Shown: positions 33,454-42,237, numbered from the stretch's first letter. The stretch is 64,000 nt of DNA from Salinicoccus sp. Bachu38 (GCF_038561955.2 NZ_CP138333.2:744001-808000); one strand, 5' to 3'. Numbers and translations are program-made. Notes: generated from the sequence alone by a model not told the origin.

Positions 33454-34292
33454 AGACAGCAGATAATTTGGCGATCAGCGTCAGCAACGTCAGCAAATTC
33501 TATGGGGACAGGTGCAGCTACTGTGTAGAGGACGATGCCGTGCTCAACAGGAACATGTGCCCCGAGTGCCATACTGTCTTCGCCTGCGATGATGTCTCCT
33601 TCGACCTCCATAACGGCGAGATCCTCGGCATCGTGGGCGAGAGCGGCAGCGGCAAGAGCACACTGATGAAGATGCTCTACTTCGACCAGACGCCTTCGGA
33701 AGGCGAATACCGTATATCGGGATTCGATGGGCGGCAGACGGATGTCTTCGGATTATCCAGCCAGGCGAAGCGGCAGATACGGAACGAGATCCTCGGCATG
33801 GTTTACCAGAACCCGGTATATGGGCTGAAGATGGAGTTCTCCTCCATGAGCAACATTGCAGAAAAGCTCATTGCAAGCGGCTCCCGTCATGTCGGCGGGA
33901 TGACGGAGGTCGGCGACCACTTCCTCGGAAAGGTCAACATCCCACTCAGCCGCAAGTTCGATCCACCGAAAAACTTCTCGGGCGGGATGCAGCAAAGGGT
34001 CCAGATCGCCAAGGCGCTCTCCAACTATCCGCCCGTACTGCTGCTCGATGAAGTGACGACCGGCCTCGACCTGTCCGTCCAGGCGGACGTACTCGAGCTG
34101 ATCAAGGAAATCCAGCGGGAGCTCGGCATCAGCATGATCGTCGTCTCCCATGACCTGGCCATCATCCGCATGCTATGCGACCGGACGATGGTCATGCTCG
34201 ACGGCAGTGTCATCGAGACGGGCATCACCGACCAGATTCTCGAGGACCCGCAGCACGCCTACACGCAGCAGCTCGTATATTCAATCCTTTAA
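33450..34292 (+). CDS. phnK: C-P lyase ATP-binding subunit PhnK with four-Cys insertion
   Basis: A 280-residue ABC-type ATPase that docks on the C-P lyase core. Motifs: Walker A GESGSGKST, signature FSGGMQQRVQIAKAL, Walker B PVLLLDEVTTGLDLSVQ, switch VVSHDLA. Between the first strand (SVSNVSKFYG) and the next (FACDDVSFDLHNGEI) it carries an insertion with CSYC (22-25) and CPEC (37-40), shaped like a zinc ribbon, which E. coli PhnK lacks. It overlaps phnJ by four bases and is separated from phnM by a short ribosome-binding region. Confidence 0.9.
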   Translation: MKTADNLAISVSNVSKFYGDRCSYCVEDDAVLNRNMCPECHTVFACDDVSFDLHNGEILGIVGESGSGKSTLMKMLYFDQTPSEGEYRISGFDGRQTDVFGLSSQAKRQIRNEILGMVYQNPVYGLKMEFSSMSNIAEKLIASGSRHVGGMTEVGDHFLGKVNIPLSRKFDPPKNFSGGMQQRVQIAKALSNYPPVLLLDEVTTGLDLSVQADVLELIKEIQRELGISMIVVSHDLAIIRMLCDRTMVMLDGSVIETGITDQILEDPQHAYTQQLVYSIL

Positions 34293-34306
34293 GGGAGGGC
34301 CTGATT

Positions 34307-35503
34307 TTGAAAGCAATCATAAACGGCAACATCATCACCGAAACGGAAGTCATGCACCATGCAGCAGTGATTATGGAGGACCAGTACATCGTGGACATCC
34401 TTCCGATGGATGAAGCGGAAGAGATGCTCGATGGGACGGCGGAAGTCATCGATGCGAACGGCGGATACGTGTCCCCGGGATTCATCGACATCCATTCCGA
34501 CTATATCGAAGGCATCGTCGCCCCGCGGCCGACGTCCCTCATGGACGTCACGATCGGCATCCGTGAATCGGAACGCATACTCAGCTCCCACGGCATCACG
34601 ACCATGTTCCATTCACTGTCGATCTACCGGGAGGACCTGTTCGGACACAAACCCATCCGGGAACCGCAGAATGTGGAGAAGCTCATCCAGGCGATCGCCC
34701 GGACACACAATGAGAAGCACCTCATCCGCCACCGTCTGCATGCCCGGTTCGAGCTGGACGCAGTAGAACAGCTGCCGGCGCTGAAGGCGCATATCGAAGC
34801 GGGCAATGTCCATCTGCTCAGCTTCATGGACCACACCCCTGGACAGGGGCAGTACCGCAACATTTCGGTATACCGGAACACGATGAAGAGCTACCAGAAC
34901 ATGAGTGACATCGAAATCGATCAGAAGATGCTCGAGAAGCAGGACTATGAACAAATCGGCTATGAGGAGATGAAGACGGTGGGCGATATGGCCCGTGCCC
35001 GCAACATCGCAGTGGCCTCCCATGATGACGACCATGTCGGACGCATCGATCTCAACGGGACGCTTGGGGCGACGATCAGCGAATTTCCGATCACCATCGA
35101 AGTGGCGAAGTATGCCCATCAGAAGGGCATGCATACAATCGCCGGTGCACCGAACATCATGCTCGGCGGCTCCCATTCCGGGAATCTGAATGCAGCGGAT
35201 GCCATCAGGGAGGGCTGCATCTCCATATTGTGCAGCGACTACTATCCGGCAGCGATGCTGCATTCCATCTTCAAACTTCATGATGAGTGCGGGCTGCCGT
35301 TGGAAGAGGCGATGAAGCTTATCACCCTCAATCCGGCCCGGGCGGTCAATATGGACCATGAAATCGGTTCGGTCAGAGTCGGCAAGAAGGCCGATCTCAA
35401 CGTCATCCAGTTCAACGGAGACTATCCGGTCATAACGGAATGCATCGTTGATGGGGCCATCATTTCACAATATCACTATAGAATCGATGAGGAGGCAGAG
35501 TGA
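34307..35503 (+). CDS. phnM: PhnM, alpha-D-ribose 1-methylphosphonate 5-triphosphate diphosphatase
   Basis: A 398-residue amidohydrolase-superfamily enzyme that releases pyrophosphate from the C-P lyase triphosphate intermediate. Conserved: GFIDIHSDYIEGIVAPRPTSLMD, ITTMFHSLSIY, IRHRLHARFE, LLSFMDHTPGQGQYRN, VASHDDDH, GAPNIMLGGSHSGN and LCSDYYPAAMLH. The frame is open from 34175 inside phnK, but GGGAGGGC at 34293-34300 points to a TTG start at 34307 (KAIINGNIITE). It ends by overlapping the phnL start. Confidence 0.92.
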   Translation: MKAIINGNIITETEVMHHAAVIMEDQYIVDILPMDEAEEMLDGTAEVIDANGGYVSPGFIDIHSDYIEGIVAPRPTSLMDVTIGIRESERILSSHGITTMFHSLSIYREDLFGHKPIREPQNVEKLIQAIARTHNEKHLIRHRLHARFELDAVEQLPALKAHIEAGNVHLLSFMDHTPGQGQYRNISVYRNTMKSYQNMSDIEIDQKMLEKQDYEQIGYEEMKTVGDMARARNIAVASHDDDHVGRIDLNGTLGATISEFPITIEVAKYAHQKGMHTIAGAPNIMLGGSHSGNLNAADAIREGCISILCSDYYPAAMLHSIFKLHDECGLPLEEAMKLITLNPARAVNMDHEIGSVRVGKKADLNVIQFNGDYPVITECIVDGAIISQYHYRIDEEAE

Positions 35504-36195
35504 TGCTGAGCGTAGAGAATATATCCAAATCATTTACCATCCACCACCTCGGACAGACCCGGTCGGCGATCTCCGGCATCGACCTGCATGTCGCAAAGGG
35601 CGAGTTCCTCGGCATCGTCGGGAAGAGCGGCAGCGGCAAGTCGACCATCCTGAAGAGCATCTACGGTACATACAGGCCGGAAGCGGGTGCCATCATATAC
35701 GACTCCAGGGACGAAGGGCCGGTGAACATGATGGAGATGGCAGACCATGACCTGATCCGTCTGAGAAAGACGGAAATCGGCTACGTCTCCCAGTTCCTCA
35801 AAGTCATGCCCCGGACGACGAGCCTTGAACTGGTCACCCAATCGCTGCTCGAAATGGGAAAGGACCCGGAGGAAGCCCGGCAGAAGGCGGAAGCGGCACT
35901 CAGACACTTTGATATTCCGGAGAGTCTGTGGGACAACTATCCAAACACATTCAGCGGCGGAGAAAAATTGAGGCTGAACATCGCCCGGGCCACGGTCAAA
36001 TCCCCCCGGCTGCTGCTGCTCGACGAACCGACGGCATCGCTCGACAACGACTCCAAGCTGAAAGTCAGGGATGCCATCGCCAAGCTCAAGGCGGATGGTA
36101 CGACGCTCATCGGCATCTTCCATGACCTTGAGTTCATGGAGGGGCTGTGCGACAGGGTGTACGATATGACGAGCGGGAAAGCGGGGAAGATGTGA
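35503..36195 (+). CDS. phnL: C-P lyase ATP-binding subunit PhnL
   Basis: A 230-residue ABC-type ATPase partner of PhnK and PhnI. Motifs: Walker A GKSGSGKST, Q-loop ETEIGYVSQFLKVMPRTTSLELV, signature FSGGEKLRLNIARA, Walker B LLLLDEPTASLD and switch GIFHDLEFM. The ATG overlaps the phnM stop (TGATG) behind GAGGAGG; a GTG three bases earlier is less likely. Its own stop overlaps the PHP gene in the same way, showing tight coupling. Confidence 0.92.
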   Translation: MLSVENISKSFTIHHLGQTRSAISGIDLHVAKGEFLGIVGKSGSGKSTILKSIYGTYRPEAGAIIYDSRDEGPVNMMEMADHDLIRLRKTEIGYVSQFLKVMPRTTSLELVTQSLLEMGKDPEEARQKAEAALRHFDIPESLWDNYPNTFSGGEKLRLNIARATVKSPRLLLLDEPTASLDNDSKLKVRDAIAKLKADGTTLIGIFHDLEFMEGLCDRVYDMTSGKAGKM

Positions 36196-37028
36196 TGGCG
36201 CGGATTGATCTGCACGTCCACAGCACATTATCCGACGGCGGGGACACCATCGACCAAGTGCTCGAGGCTGCGCACAAGCGGGGTGTGAAGATGCTGAGCT
36301 TCGTGGACCATGACATGACGCTGACCTACCATGTGGCAAAAAGGAAACCGGCCGCCCGCGACATCACTCTGGTCCCCGGGATAGAACTGTCCGCCTATGA
36401 CTTCAAACGGGACAGGAAAGTCCATGTGCTCGGCTATGACTATAACCTCGATGGCAGCCAAATGCAGCAGTTGACCGTTCCGCTGCTCGAACGGCGGCAC
36501 CAGCATTCACTCTGGCAGGTCGAACAGATCAGGCAATATGGCTTCGACATCGACGTGGAGCAGGTCGAGGCGCAGCTCTTGCCCGGGCAGACGGTCTACA
36601 AGCAGCACATCATGGCGGCATTGACGGATGCACACTATGCGACGGATGAATACCGGTCTTTGTACCGTGTCCTTTTCAAAGGAGATGGTCCTGCCGCCGG
36701 CGATATAGAGTATATGGATGTGCACGATGCCGTACGCGCGGTGAAGGCGGATGGCGGCATGGCCGTCATTGCCCATCCCGGTCAGCTCGACAGCTACGAT
36801 CTGATCGAAGAACTCGTTGAACTTGGCATCGACGGCATCGAGCAGTACCATCCGGATCATACGGAAGACGATGTGAGACGGGTGGGCGAACTGTGCGACA
36901 GCTACGGGCTGGTCACAACCGGCGGGTCGGACTACCATGGCGACTTCGGTGTACCGGTGGAGATCGGCATGGATGCGGATTTGTTAACGCATCGTCCATT
37001 TGATGAAGTTCCCTTTAAGAAATGTTAA
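36195..37028 (+). CDS. PHP-domain cyclic phosphodiesterase (PhnPP-like)
   Basis: A 277-residue PHP-family phosphoesterase. Metal ligands are visible in RIDLHVHSTLSDGGD, SFVDHDMTL, LVPGIELSA, VIAHPGQLD and TGGSDYHGD. A PHP enzyme of this type in Eggerthella lenta phn operons (PhnPP) converts 5-phosphoribosyl 1,2-cyclic phosphate, the C-P lyase product, to ribose 5-phosphate and phosphate. That would replace PhnP and PhnN, neither of which is present. The ATG at 36195 overlaps the phnL stop; the frame opens earlier at 36147. The role is assigned from operon position and family. Confidence 0.82.
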   Translation: MARIDLHVHSTLSDGGDTIDQVLEAAHKRGVKMLSFVDHDMTLTYHVAKRKPAARDITLVPGIELSAYDFKRDRKVHVLGYDYNLDGSQMQQLTVPLLERRHQHSLWQVEQIRQYGFDIDVEQVEAQLLPGQTVYKQHIMAALTDAHYATDEYRSLYRVLFKGDGPAAGDIEYMDVHDAVRAVKADGGMAVIAHPGQLDSYDLIEELVELGIDGIEQYHPDHTEDDVRRVGELCDSYGLVTTGGSDYHGDFGVPVEIGMDADLLTHRPFDEVPFKKC

Positions 37029-37109
37029 GTAAGCGTAAATGGTGTTTATTTATCGAACCCAATCGATTTTAATGGAATAGAATCAAAAAAATGAAGGAGT
37101 TGCATATCA

Positions 37110-38156
37110 ATGAAGAAATGGTTGGTTGGCCTGGCATCACTGTCCCTTTTACTCTCCGCATGCAGTAATGATTCGGAGGGAGAGGCGAATGCCGAAGGCG
37201 CAGATAGCAGCGGAGAACCGCTTACGGTCGTCTGGTATCCGAATGAATCCGGAAACGAACTCTCTGACGCGAGGGATGAGATCGGCAGCATCATAGAAGA
37301 TGCCACGGGCCAGGAAGTCGAACATGAACTGACGACGGACTATGCCATCGCGATAGAGAGCCTCGTCAATGACAATGCGGACCTTGCATTCACCGGAGCT
37401 GAAGGCTACGTACAGGCGAAAGAAAGGAACGACGCGCTCACTCCACTTGCGGTGCCATCCGGCCCAAGCGGCACGGAAGAAGATGCCCTGTACCACAGCT
37501 GGTTCGCGGCACTGCCTGAAAACATGGAGCAGTATGAAGATGGAAACGGTGAATATGCACTCGATAATTTTGAAGGCAAAAAGTTCTCCTTCGTCTCACC
37601 ATCCTCCACATCCGGTTTCAAGGTGCCGGGCAGCACGCTGGTCAGCCACTTCGGTGAGCAGGAAGGCTATGAAGATCTTGAAATCGACCAGATTGCAGAA
37701 AACGGCAATGTATTCAGTGAAGTGATGTTCGGCAACTCCCACCAGGGCTCGGCAGTAAATCTGCTGAACGGCAAAGCGGACCTCGCAGCGTTCTGTGATA
37801 CATGCCTCGACAACTACGTCGAAGTGTCGGAAGGCGAGGAAAACGCACCGGGTGCCATCTATACGGTTTCTGAAGGTGCAGCGGCACCATTCGAGAATCT
37901 TGCAGGCGAAGAGTTCGGCATCCTTTCCGCCACACCGGTACTGAACGCGCCATTCGTCGCCAACGGCAATACATTGAGCGAAGAACAGATCAAGGAACTG
38001 CAGGATGCCTTCACTTCCGAGGAAGTGGCGAACAACGAGAACATCTTCCTGCCTGAGGATTCCGAAGAGACGGGCCTCTTTACAAAATCTGCGGATGAGC
38101 AGTTCGTTGTCGTGGAAGATGAATGGTTCGACCCGATCAGGGAACTTGGCCAATAG
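37110..38156 (+). CDS. phnD: Phosphonate ABC transporter substrate-binding lipoprotein PhnD
   Basis: A 348-residue lipoprotein: signal peptide with lipobox LSAC (Cys18), an acidic linker, then the PhnD/SsuA-type binding fold (LTVVWYPNESGNELSDARDEIG, VEHELTTDYAIAIESLVNDNADLAFTGAEGYVQ, FSFVSPSSTSGFKVPGS, NLLNGKADLAAFCDTCLDNY). It captures phosphonate outside the membrane for PhnC/PhnE. Start follows GAAGGAG. It is 81 bases behind the PHP gene, and a terminator hairpin separates it from phnC. Confidence 0.92.
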   Translation: MKKWLVGLASLSLLLSACSNDSEGEANAEGADSSGEPLTVVWYPNESGNELSDARDEIGSIIEDATGQEVEHELTTDYAIAIESLVNDNADLAFTGAEGYVQAKERNDALTPLAVPSGPSGTEEDALYHSWFAALPENMEQYEDGNGEYALDNFEGKKFSFVSPSSTSGFKVPGSTLVSHFGEQEGYEDLEIDQIAENGNVFSEVMFGNSHQGSAVNLLNGKADLAAFCDTCLDNYVEVSEGEENAPGAIYTVSEGAAAPFENLAGEEFGILSATPVLNAPFVANGNTLSEEQIKELQDAFTSEEVANNENIFLPEDSEETGLFTKSADEQFVVVEDEWFDPIRELGQ

Positions 38157-38168
38157 GGAATGAAAATG

Positions 38169-38198
38169 AAGGGAGCCGCACTCCCTTTATTTATTTTT
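38169..38198 (+). terminator. Intercistronic terminator/attenuator between phnD and phnC
   Basis: Stem AAGGGAG-CCGCA-CTCCCTT followed by TATTTATTTTT. It probably lets more phnD than phnC-phnE transcript accumulate. Confidence 0.8.
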
Positions 38199-38210
38199 GG
38201 AGGGATACGG

Positions 38211-39083
38211 ATGAGTGTTAAAACACTTGATAGAACAGACAGGGCAGTGGAGAAGGAAACGGATGAAGTCATCTTTCCTTTCTTCGAGGAAGCGGAAAAA
38301 CCAAAAAGGCGCACTCTGCCGACGATCATGGAAATAAAGAGCATCGACAAGTCCTACACCGGAAACAAGCGCGTATTGAAGGACATTTCATTCAACATCG
38401 GGAAGGGGGAGCTGCTCTCCATCATCGGGCCATCGGGCGCCGGCAAGTCGACGCTGCTCCGGGTCATCAACCGCATGATCGAACCGAGCGGCGGTGCCAT
38501 CCATTTTGAAGGGCAGGACACACTCGCGATGCGCGGGCGCGGTCTGCGCCGCATGCGGACGGACATCGGCATGATCTTCCAGCACTACAACCTGGTGGAC
38601 CGGCTCAGTGTATTCGAGAATGTACTGCATGGTCTGCTCGGGTACAAGAACAGCCTCCAAGGCATATTTTCCATGTATACGGAGGATGAAAAGCGGCGGG
38701 CACTGGACATCATTTCGGAACTCGGCATCGGGGAGCACATCTATAAGCGCTGTGATGAACTGAGTGGTGGACAGAAGCAGCGGGTCGGCATCGCCCGCGC
38801 CCTCATCCAGGATCCGAAGATCATCCTCTGCGATGAACCGATCGCTTCGCTCGACCCGAACGCATCCCGCGTCATCATGGAGTACCTGAAGCGGATATCA
38901 GAGGAGCGGGGCATCACGATTATCGTCAACCTCCACCAGCTGGAAGTGGCAAGGAAGTATTCCGACCGCATCATCGGGCTCAATGATGGCACTGTCGTCT
39001 TCGACGATGCGCCGGATGCAATCACTTCAGAATCGGTCAGCCGGATCTATGGATCCCAGCTGGACGAACTGATTACGGAATAG
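38211..39083 (+). CDS. phnC: Phosphonate ABC transporter ATPase PhnC
   Basis: A 290-residue ABC ATPase: Walker A GPSGAGKST, signature LSGGQKQRVGIARAL, Walker B KIILCDEPIASLDPN, switch VNLHQLE. The PhnC hallmark RVINRMIEPSGGAI is present. A GGAGGG ribosome-binding site sets the start at 38211, which gives a charged N-terminal extension of about 39 residues before the ABC fold begins (MEIKSIDKSYTG). Shorter PhnC proteins would start near 38328, where no ribosome-binding site is visible. Confidence 0.92.
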   Translation: MSVKTLDRTDRAVEKETDEVIFPFFEEAEKPKRRTLPTIMEIKSIDKSYTGNKRVLKDISFNIGKGELLSIIGPSGAGKSTLLRVINRMIEPSGGAIHFEGQDTLAMRGRGLRRMRTDIGMIFQHYNLVDRLSVFENVLHGLLGYKNSLQGIFSMYTEDEKRRALDIISELGIGEHIYKRCDELSGGQKQRVGIARALIQDPKIILCDEPIASLDPNASRVIMEYLKRISEERGITIIVNLHQLEVARKYSDRIIGLNDGTVVFDDAPDAITSESVSRIYGSQLDELITE

Positions 39084-39093
39084 GCGGGTGGCT

Positions 39094-39906
39094 ATGGAAA
39101 AGACAAACCCACAGCATGTAGTTGATGTGAACATCATCAGAAAGAAGCACATTCGGCTGTCCGTCATTGCGCTGATCATACTCGCACTGATCATCCTTTC
39201 CGGAATGGTCACAGAGTATGATCATATCGAAGGACTTGTTGCGATACCGGCTGCACTTGAATGGCTGCTCGCCAACATGTTCTTCAGCGGCAGCACCCTC
39301 AGCCGGCTGCCGACCGTACTGAACCTGCTCTGGCAGACGGTGCTGATCTCCGTCGTGTCGACGACGACCGCCGCCTTCTTTGCGGTCATCTTCGCCATCA
39401 CCGGCTCGAAGCTCACTGCAGTCAATGCGCCGCTGATGTACATATCCAAACTCGTGGCCTCCATCAGCCGGAATGTTCCCGTCGTCGCCTGGGCGCTGAT
39501 CCTGGTCATCAGTTTCGGAACGAATGCCGCGACAGGATTCCTGGCACTCTTCTTCACGACATTCGGCTTCCTGGTCCGTGCATTCATCGAGACGATTGAT
39601 GAAGCATCCAGTGACACCGTCGAGGCGCTGAAGGCGACGGGGGCGACATACCCGCAGGTGATTGCCAAGGCCGTCATTCCGGAAAGCATGCCGCAGATGT
39701 TCAGCTGGGTTCTCTTCATGATCGAAACGAACATACGCAGTGCCACACTGGTGGGGCTTCTGACCGGCACCGGCATCGGATACCTGTTCGACCTCTATTA
39801 CAAGCAGCTCGACTATGAGATGGTGTCGCTCATCACGCTCGCCATCGTCATCGCCGTGCTCCTGATCGAATGGGTATCCAACTGGATAAGGAGGGAGATA
39901 CTATGA
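39094..39906 (+). CDS. phnE: Phosphonate ABC transporter permease PhnE (first copy)
   Basis: A 270-residue membrane permease with about six transmembrane helices and the ABC-permease EAA loop (DTVEALKATGATYPQVIAKAVIPE). PhnE motifs include SKLVASISRNVPVVAWALI and LLTGTGIGYLFD. A GTG at 39088 is possible but GGCGGGTGG better serves ATG 39094. Its stop overlaps the second permease start (ATGA), consistent with a PhnE1-PhnE2 heterodimer. Confidence 0.9.
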   Translation: MEKTNPQHVVDVNIIRKKHIRLSVIALIILALIILSGMVTEYDHIEGLVAIPAALEWLLANMFFSGSTLSRLPTVLNLLWQTVLISVVSTTTAAFFAVIFAITGSKLTAVNAPLMYISKLVASISRNVPVVAWALILVISFGTNAATGFLALFFTTFGFLVRAFIETIDEASSDTVEALKATGATYPQVIAKAVIPESMPQMFSWVLFMIETNIRSATLVGLLTGTGIGYLFDLYYKQLDYEMVSLITLAIVIAVLLIEWVSNWIRREIL

Positions 39907-40727
39907 TGGACAGCCATCTGGAAACCACAGGCAACGGAAAGATCAAGATCAATAAGGCGAACAGGGGACAGATGCGGTTCCGTGCACTGATGATCGGGAC
40001 GCTCCTCTTCACCATCATCGGGTTCTTCCTGCTGGACTACCAGGGACTCGAACTTGTCCCGGCCATCATCGGTACACTCGATAATCTGAAGACGATGTTC
40101 CTCACGCCCCAGTTCAATCAGGTCACATTCGGTACAGCCATGTGGCAGGTGCTTGTGACACTATCACTCGCCTTCCTCTCCACCGTCATCGGTGCCGTCA
40201 TCTCGCTGTTCCTGGCCTTCGGCACGGCTATGAACCTGTCGAAGCCATGGCTCAGCATGACGATAAAGACATTCATCACAGTCATCCGTGCCGTGCCGAC
40301 CGTACTGTGGGTACTCATCTTTGCCATCGCGGCGGGACTCGGTTCCGTCGCCGCCGTCATCGGGATGCTGTTCCATTCCGTTGCCTACCTTGTCAAAGCA
40401 TACTCCGAGGCGTTCGAGGAGATTGATGCAGGCAAGATTGAAGCACTGAGAGCCACAGGATCCAGCTACACCCACATCCTGTTCCAGGTCGTCCTGCCCC
40501 AGACCAAATCATATCTGATCGCATGGACATTCCTGCGTTTTGAGACCAACTTCGGCATCGCCGTTGCCATGGGCGCCGCAGCGGGTGCAGGAGGCATTGG
40601 CTACGAACTCTTCATGTCCAGTACATTCTACTATGACATGCATGAAGTCGGCATGATCACCTACCTTATCCTCATTGTCGCCATCCTTCTTGAACTTGTG
40701 GCGAATAGATTGAAGCAGGCAGCTTAG
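39903..40727 (+). CDS. phnE: Phosphonate ABC transporter permease PhnE (second copy)
   Basis: A 274-residue permease paralogous to the preceding one, with about six membrane helices and the EAA loop GKIEALRATGSSYTHILFQVVLPQ. Also typical are FITVIRAVPTVLWVLIFA and AAAGAGGIGYELFMSS. The ATG overlaps the first permease stop after AAGGAGGGAG. A strong terminator follows, closing the phosphonate region. Confidence 0.9.
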   Translation: MMDSHLETTGNGKIKINKANRGQMRFRALMIGTLLFTIIGFFLLDYQGLELVPAIIGTLDNLKTMFLTPQFNQVTFGTAMWQVLVTLSLAFLSTVIGAVISLFLAFGTAMNLSKPWLSMTIKTFITVIRAVPTVLWVLIFAIAAGLGSVAAVIGMLFHSVAYLVKAYSEAFEEIDAGKIEALRATGSSYTHILFQVVLPQTKSYLIAWTFLRFETNFGIAVAMGAAAGAGGIGYELFMSSTFYYDMHEVGMITYLILIVAILLELVANRLKQAA

Positions 40728-40740
40728 AGCAGATAGCCCA

Positions 40741-40783
40741 CCCGCACTTCCAGGCTACCATCCGGGAGTGCGGGTTTTCTTTT
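40741..40783 (+). terminator. Rho-independent terminator after the phosphonate transporter
   Basis: Stem CCCGCACT / AGTGCGGG followed by TTTTCTTTT. Confidence 0.88.
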
Positions 40784-40833
40784 GAAAACCATTATAATGG
40801 TAGTATGAAGGAATGAAAGAAAGGGGAAATTAA

Positions 40834-41256
40834 ATGACCATCCAAGGCATCAATCATCTGTTGTTTTCCGTGTCCGACCTTGAGAAGTCCGTCACATTCT
40901 ATAGAAACGTCTTTGGGGCAGACCTGAAAGTGAAAGGGAGGACCACCGCCTATTTCGATCTGGACGGCATATGGCTCGCTTTGAATGAAGAGCGGGGAAT
41001 TCCAAGGAATGAAATTCGCGACTCCTATACACATATCGCTTTCTCGATTGATGAGGTGGATTTTGACGATATGGTGAAGAAGCTACATTCCTGCAATGTC
41101 AATATACTGGAAGGTCGGAAGCGGGACACCCGGGATCGACGCTCAATCTATTTCACTGATCCGGATGGTCATAAATTTGAATTTCATACCGGCACCATGA
41201 AGGACAGGCTTGAGTATTATAAGGAAGCCAAGCCCCATATGGAGTTTTATGAATAG
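40834..41256 (+). CDS. fosB: FosB-type metallothiol transferase (VOC family)
   Basis: A 140-residue glyoxalase/VOC-fold protein that matches FosB closely in sequence plan: [24 protein letters not shown] (metal His7), [30 protein letters not shown] (metal His), [17 protein letters not shown] (metal Glu) and the C-terminal [16 protein letters not shown]. FosB opens the fosfomycin epoxide with bacillithiol. The phn operon next door may be coincidental, though fosfomycin is itself a phosphonate. The ATG follows AAAGGGGA. Confidence 0.88.
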   Translation: MTIQGINHLLFSVSDLEKSVTFYRNVFGADLKVKGRTTAYFDLDGIWLALNEERGIPRNEIRDSYTHIAFSIDEVDFDDMVKKLHSCNVNILEGRKRDTRDRRSIYFTDPDGHKFEFHTGTMKDRLEYYKEAKPHMEFYE

Positions 41257-41323
41257 TAGATATGATGGTAAATTTATTCAATGACATAGATCTATTATAA
41301 TGTAATATAAAGGGTCGATAGAT

Positions 41324-41554
41324 ATGAGCAATTCTGAAACAATAACAATCAGAGTATCTAAGGAAGATAAAGAAATTATCAGTCACTACTCCAAGGTGTA
41401 CGGTCTCAGTACATTCGAATTTATAAAAAGGTTAACTATCGAAAAGGTCGAAGACGAAATCGATATCCAGATTCATCAGAAAGCAATGGAAGCATATAAT
41501 AAAGATGAGACGGTGTACAGCTTGGACGAAAGTGAACGCATGCTTGGTCTTTAG
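41324..41554 (+). CDS. RelB/DUF6290-type ribbon-helix-helix protein (orphan antitoxin-like)
   Basis: A 76-residue protein. Residues 1-45 look like a ribbon-helix-helix DNA-binding unit (ETITIRVSKEDKEIISHYSKVYGLSTFEFIKRL). The tail resembles the toxin-binding part of RelB/DinJ-like antitoxins (IHQKAMEAYNKDETVYSLDESERML). No RelE/ParE-like toxin follows: the next 90 bases are non-coding and then comes a GIY-YIG gene. It is probably an orphan antitoxin or a relic. Confidence 0.7.
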   Translation: MSNSETITIRVSKEDKEIISHYSKVYGLSTFEFIKRLTIEKVEDEIDIQIHQKAMEAYNKDETVYSLDESERMLGL

Positions 41555-41646
41555 ATCACATAAGAACACAGGCCTGGATACCATGGCAATCATTTTTAAT
41601 GTGTGGAATCGGGATACTGGGGAATAGGTATCTTGAGGTGATTATT

Positions 41647-42204
41647 ATGGCGAGACAGCTCAGAAACATGAATAAGCAGCTAGACAGGGTAATGAAGAAC
41701 TTTGGCAAGGAATCGAAAAGAATCTGGAAGAAGGGGATCGAGTCGGGTCAGATTGCTCCTTCAATTATTAAGACGAGTGATGGGCGACGGGCGGTCGACC
41801 ACAAGGATCTCGATGAAAAGATTCAGAAGCAATTCAAATTGTCCAACGATGAGGCGCTGGTTGGTGTCTATCTGATCTACAAGGGTTCGGATCTCTTCTA
41901 TGTTGGCCACAGTACGAACATCGCAAGGCGACTGAAGCGCCACTTCAGCAAGCCGTTCGAGAAGAAGCCGTCGAAAGAGGAGAAGCGTCTGAAGCCGTTC
42001 AATGGCGTGCTGGAGAAGAGGAACATGAACATCGTCATCTACAGGATTACAGACGAGCAGAACTACATGTTCAGAAAGCGGCTCGAGAAGATCATCGCCT
42101 ACAACTATGTTCCCGAATATCTTAAATGGGCATATGGTTCAGGTGAGGATAAAGATGTAAGAAAGCAGAAGATACGTACGAGCCACAAGCGGACGACGGC
42201 GTAA
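41647..42204 (+). CDS. GIY-YIG domain protein
   Basis: A 185-residue basic protein. Residues about 70-150 form a GIY-YIG nuclease-type domain: LVGVYLIYKGSDLFYVGHSTNIARRLKRHF (GVY, YVG, Arg) and a later Glu-containing helix RKRLEKIIAYNYVPEY. The N-terminal helix is Lys/Arg-rich and may bind nucleic acid. A frame opens at 41599, but TTGAGGTGA before ATG 41647 marks the start. No intron, transposon or UvrC partner is near, so the role (DNA repair, mobile nuclease or other) is open. Confidence 0.75.
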   Translation: MARQLRNMNKQLDRVMKNFGKESKRIWKKGIESGQIAPSIIKTSDGRRAVDHKDLDEKIQKQFKLSNDEALVGVYLIYKGSDLFYVGHSTNIARRLKRHFSKPFEKKPSKEEKRLKPFNGVLEKRNMNIVIYRITDEQNYMFRKRLEKIIAYNYVPEYLKWAYGSGEDKDVRKQKIRTSHKRTTA

Positions 42205-42210
42205 TATCAG

Positions 42211-42237
42211 GGAGGGCCATTCGGCGCTCCTTTTTTA
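42211..42237 (+). terminator. Hairpin terminator after the GIY-YIG gene
   Basis: GGAG-g-GCC-ATTC-GGC-g-CTCC stem followed by six T; it contains one mismatch. Confidence 0.65.
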
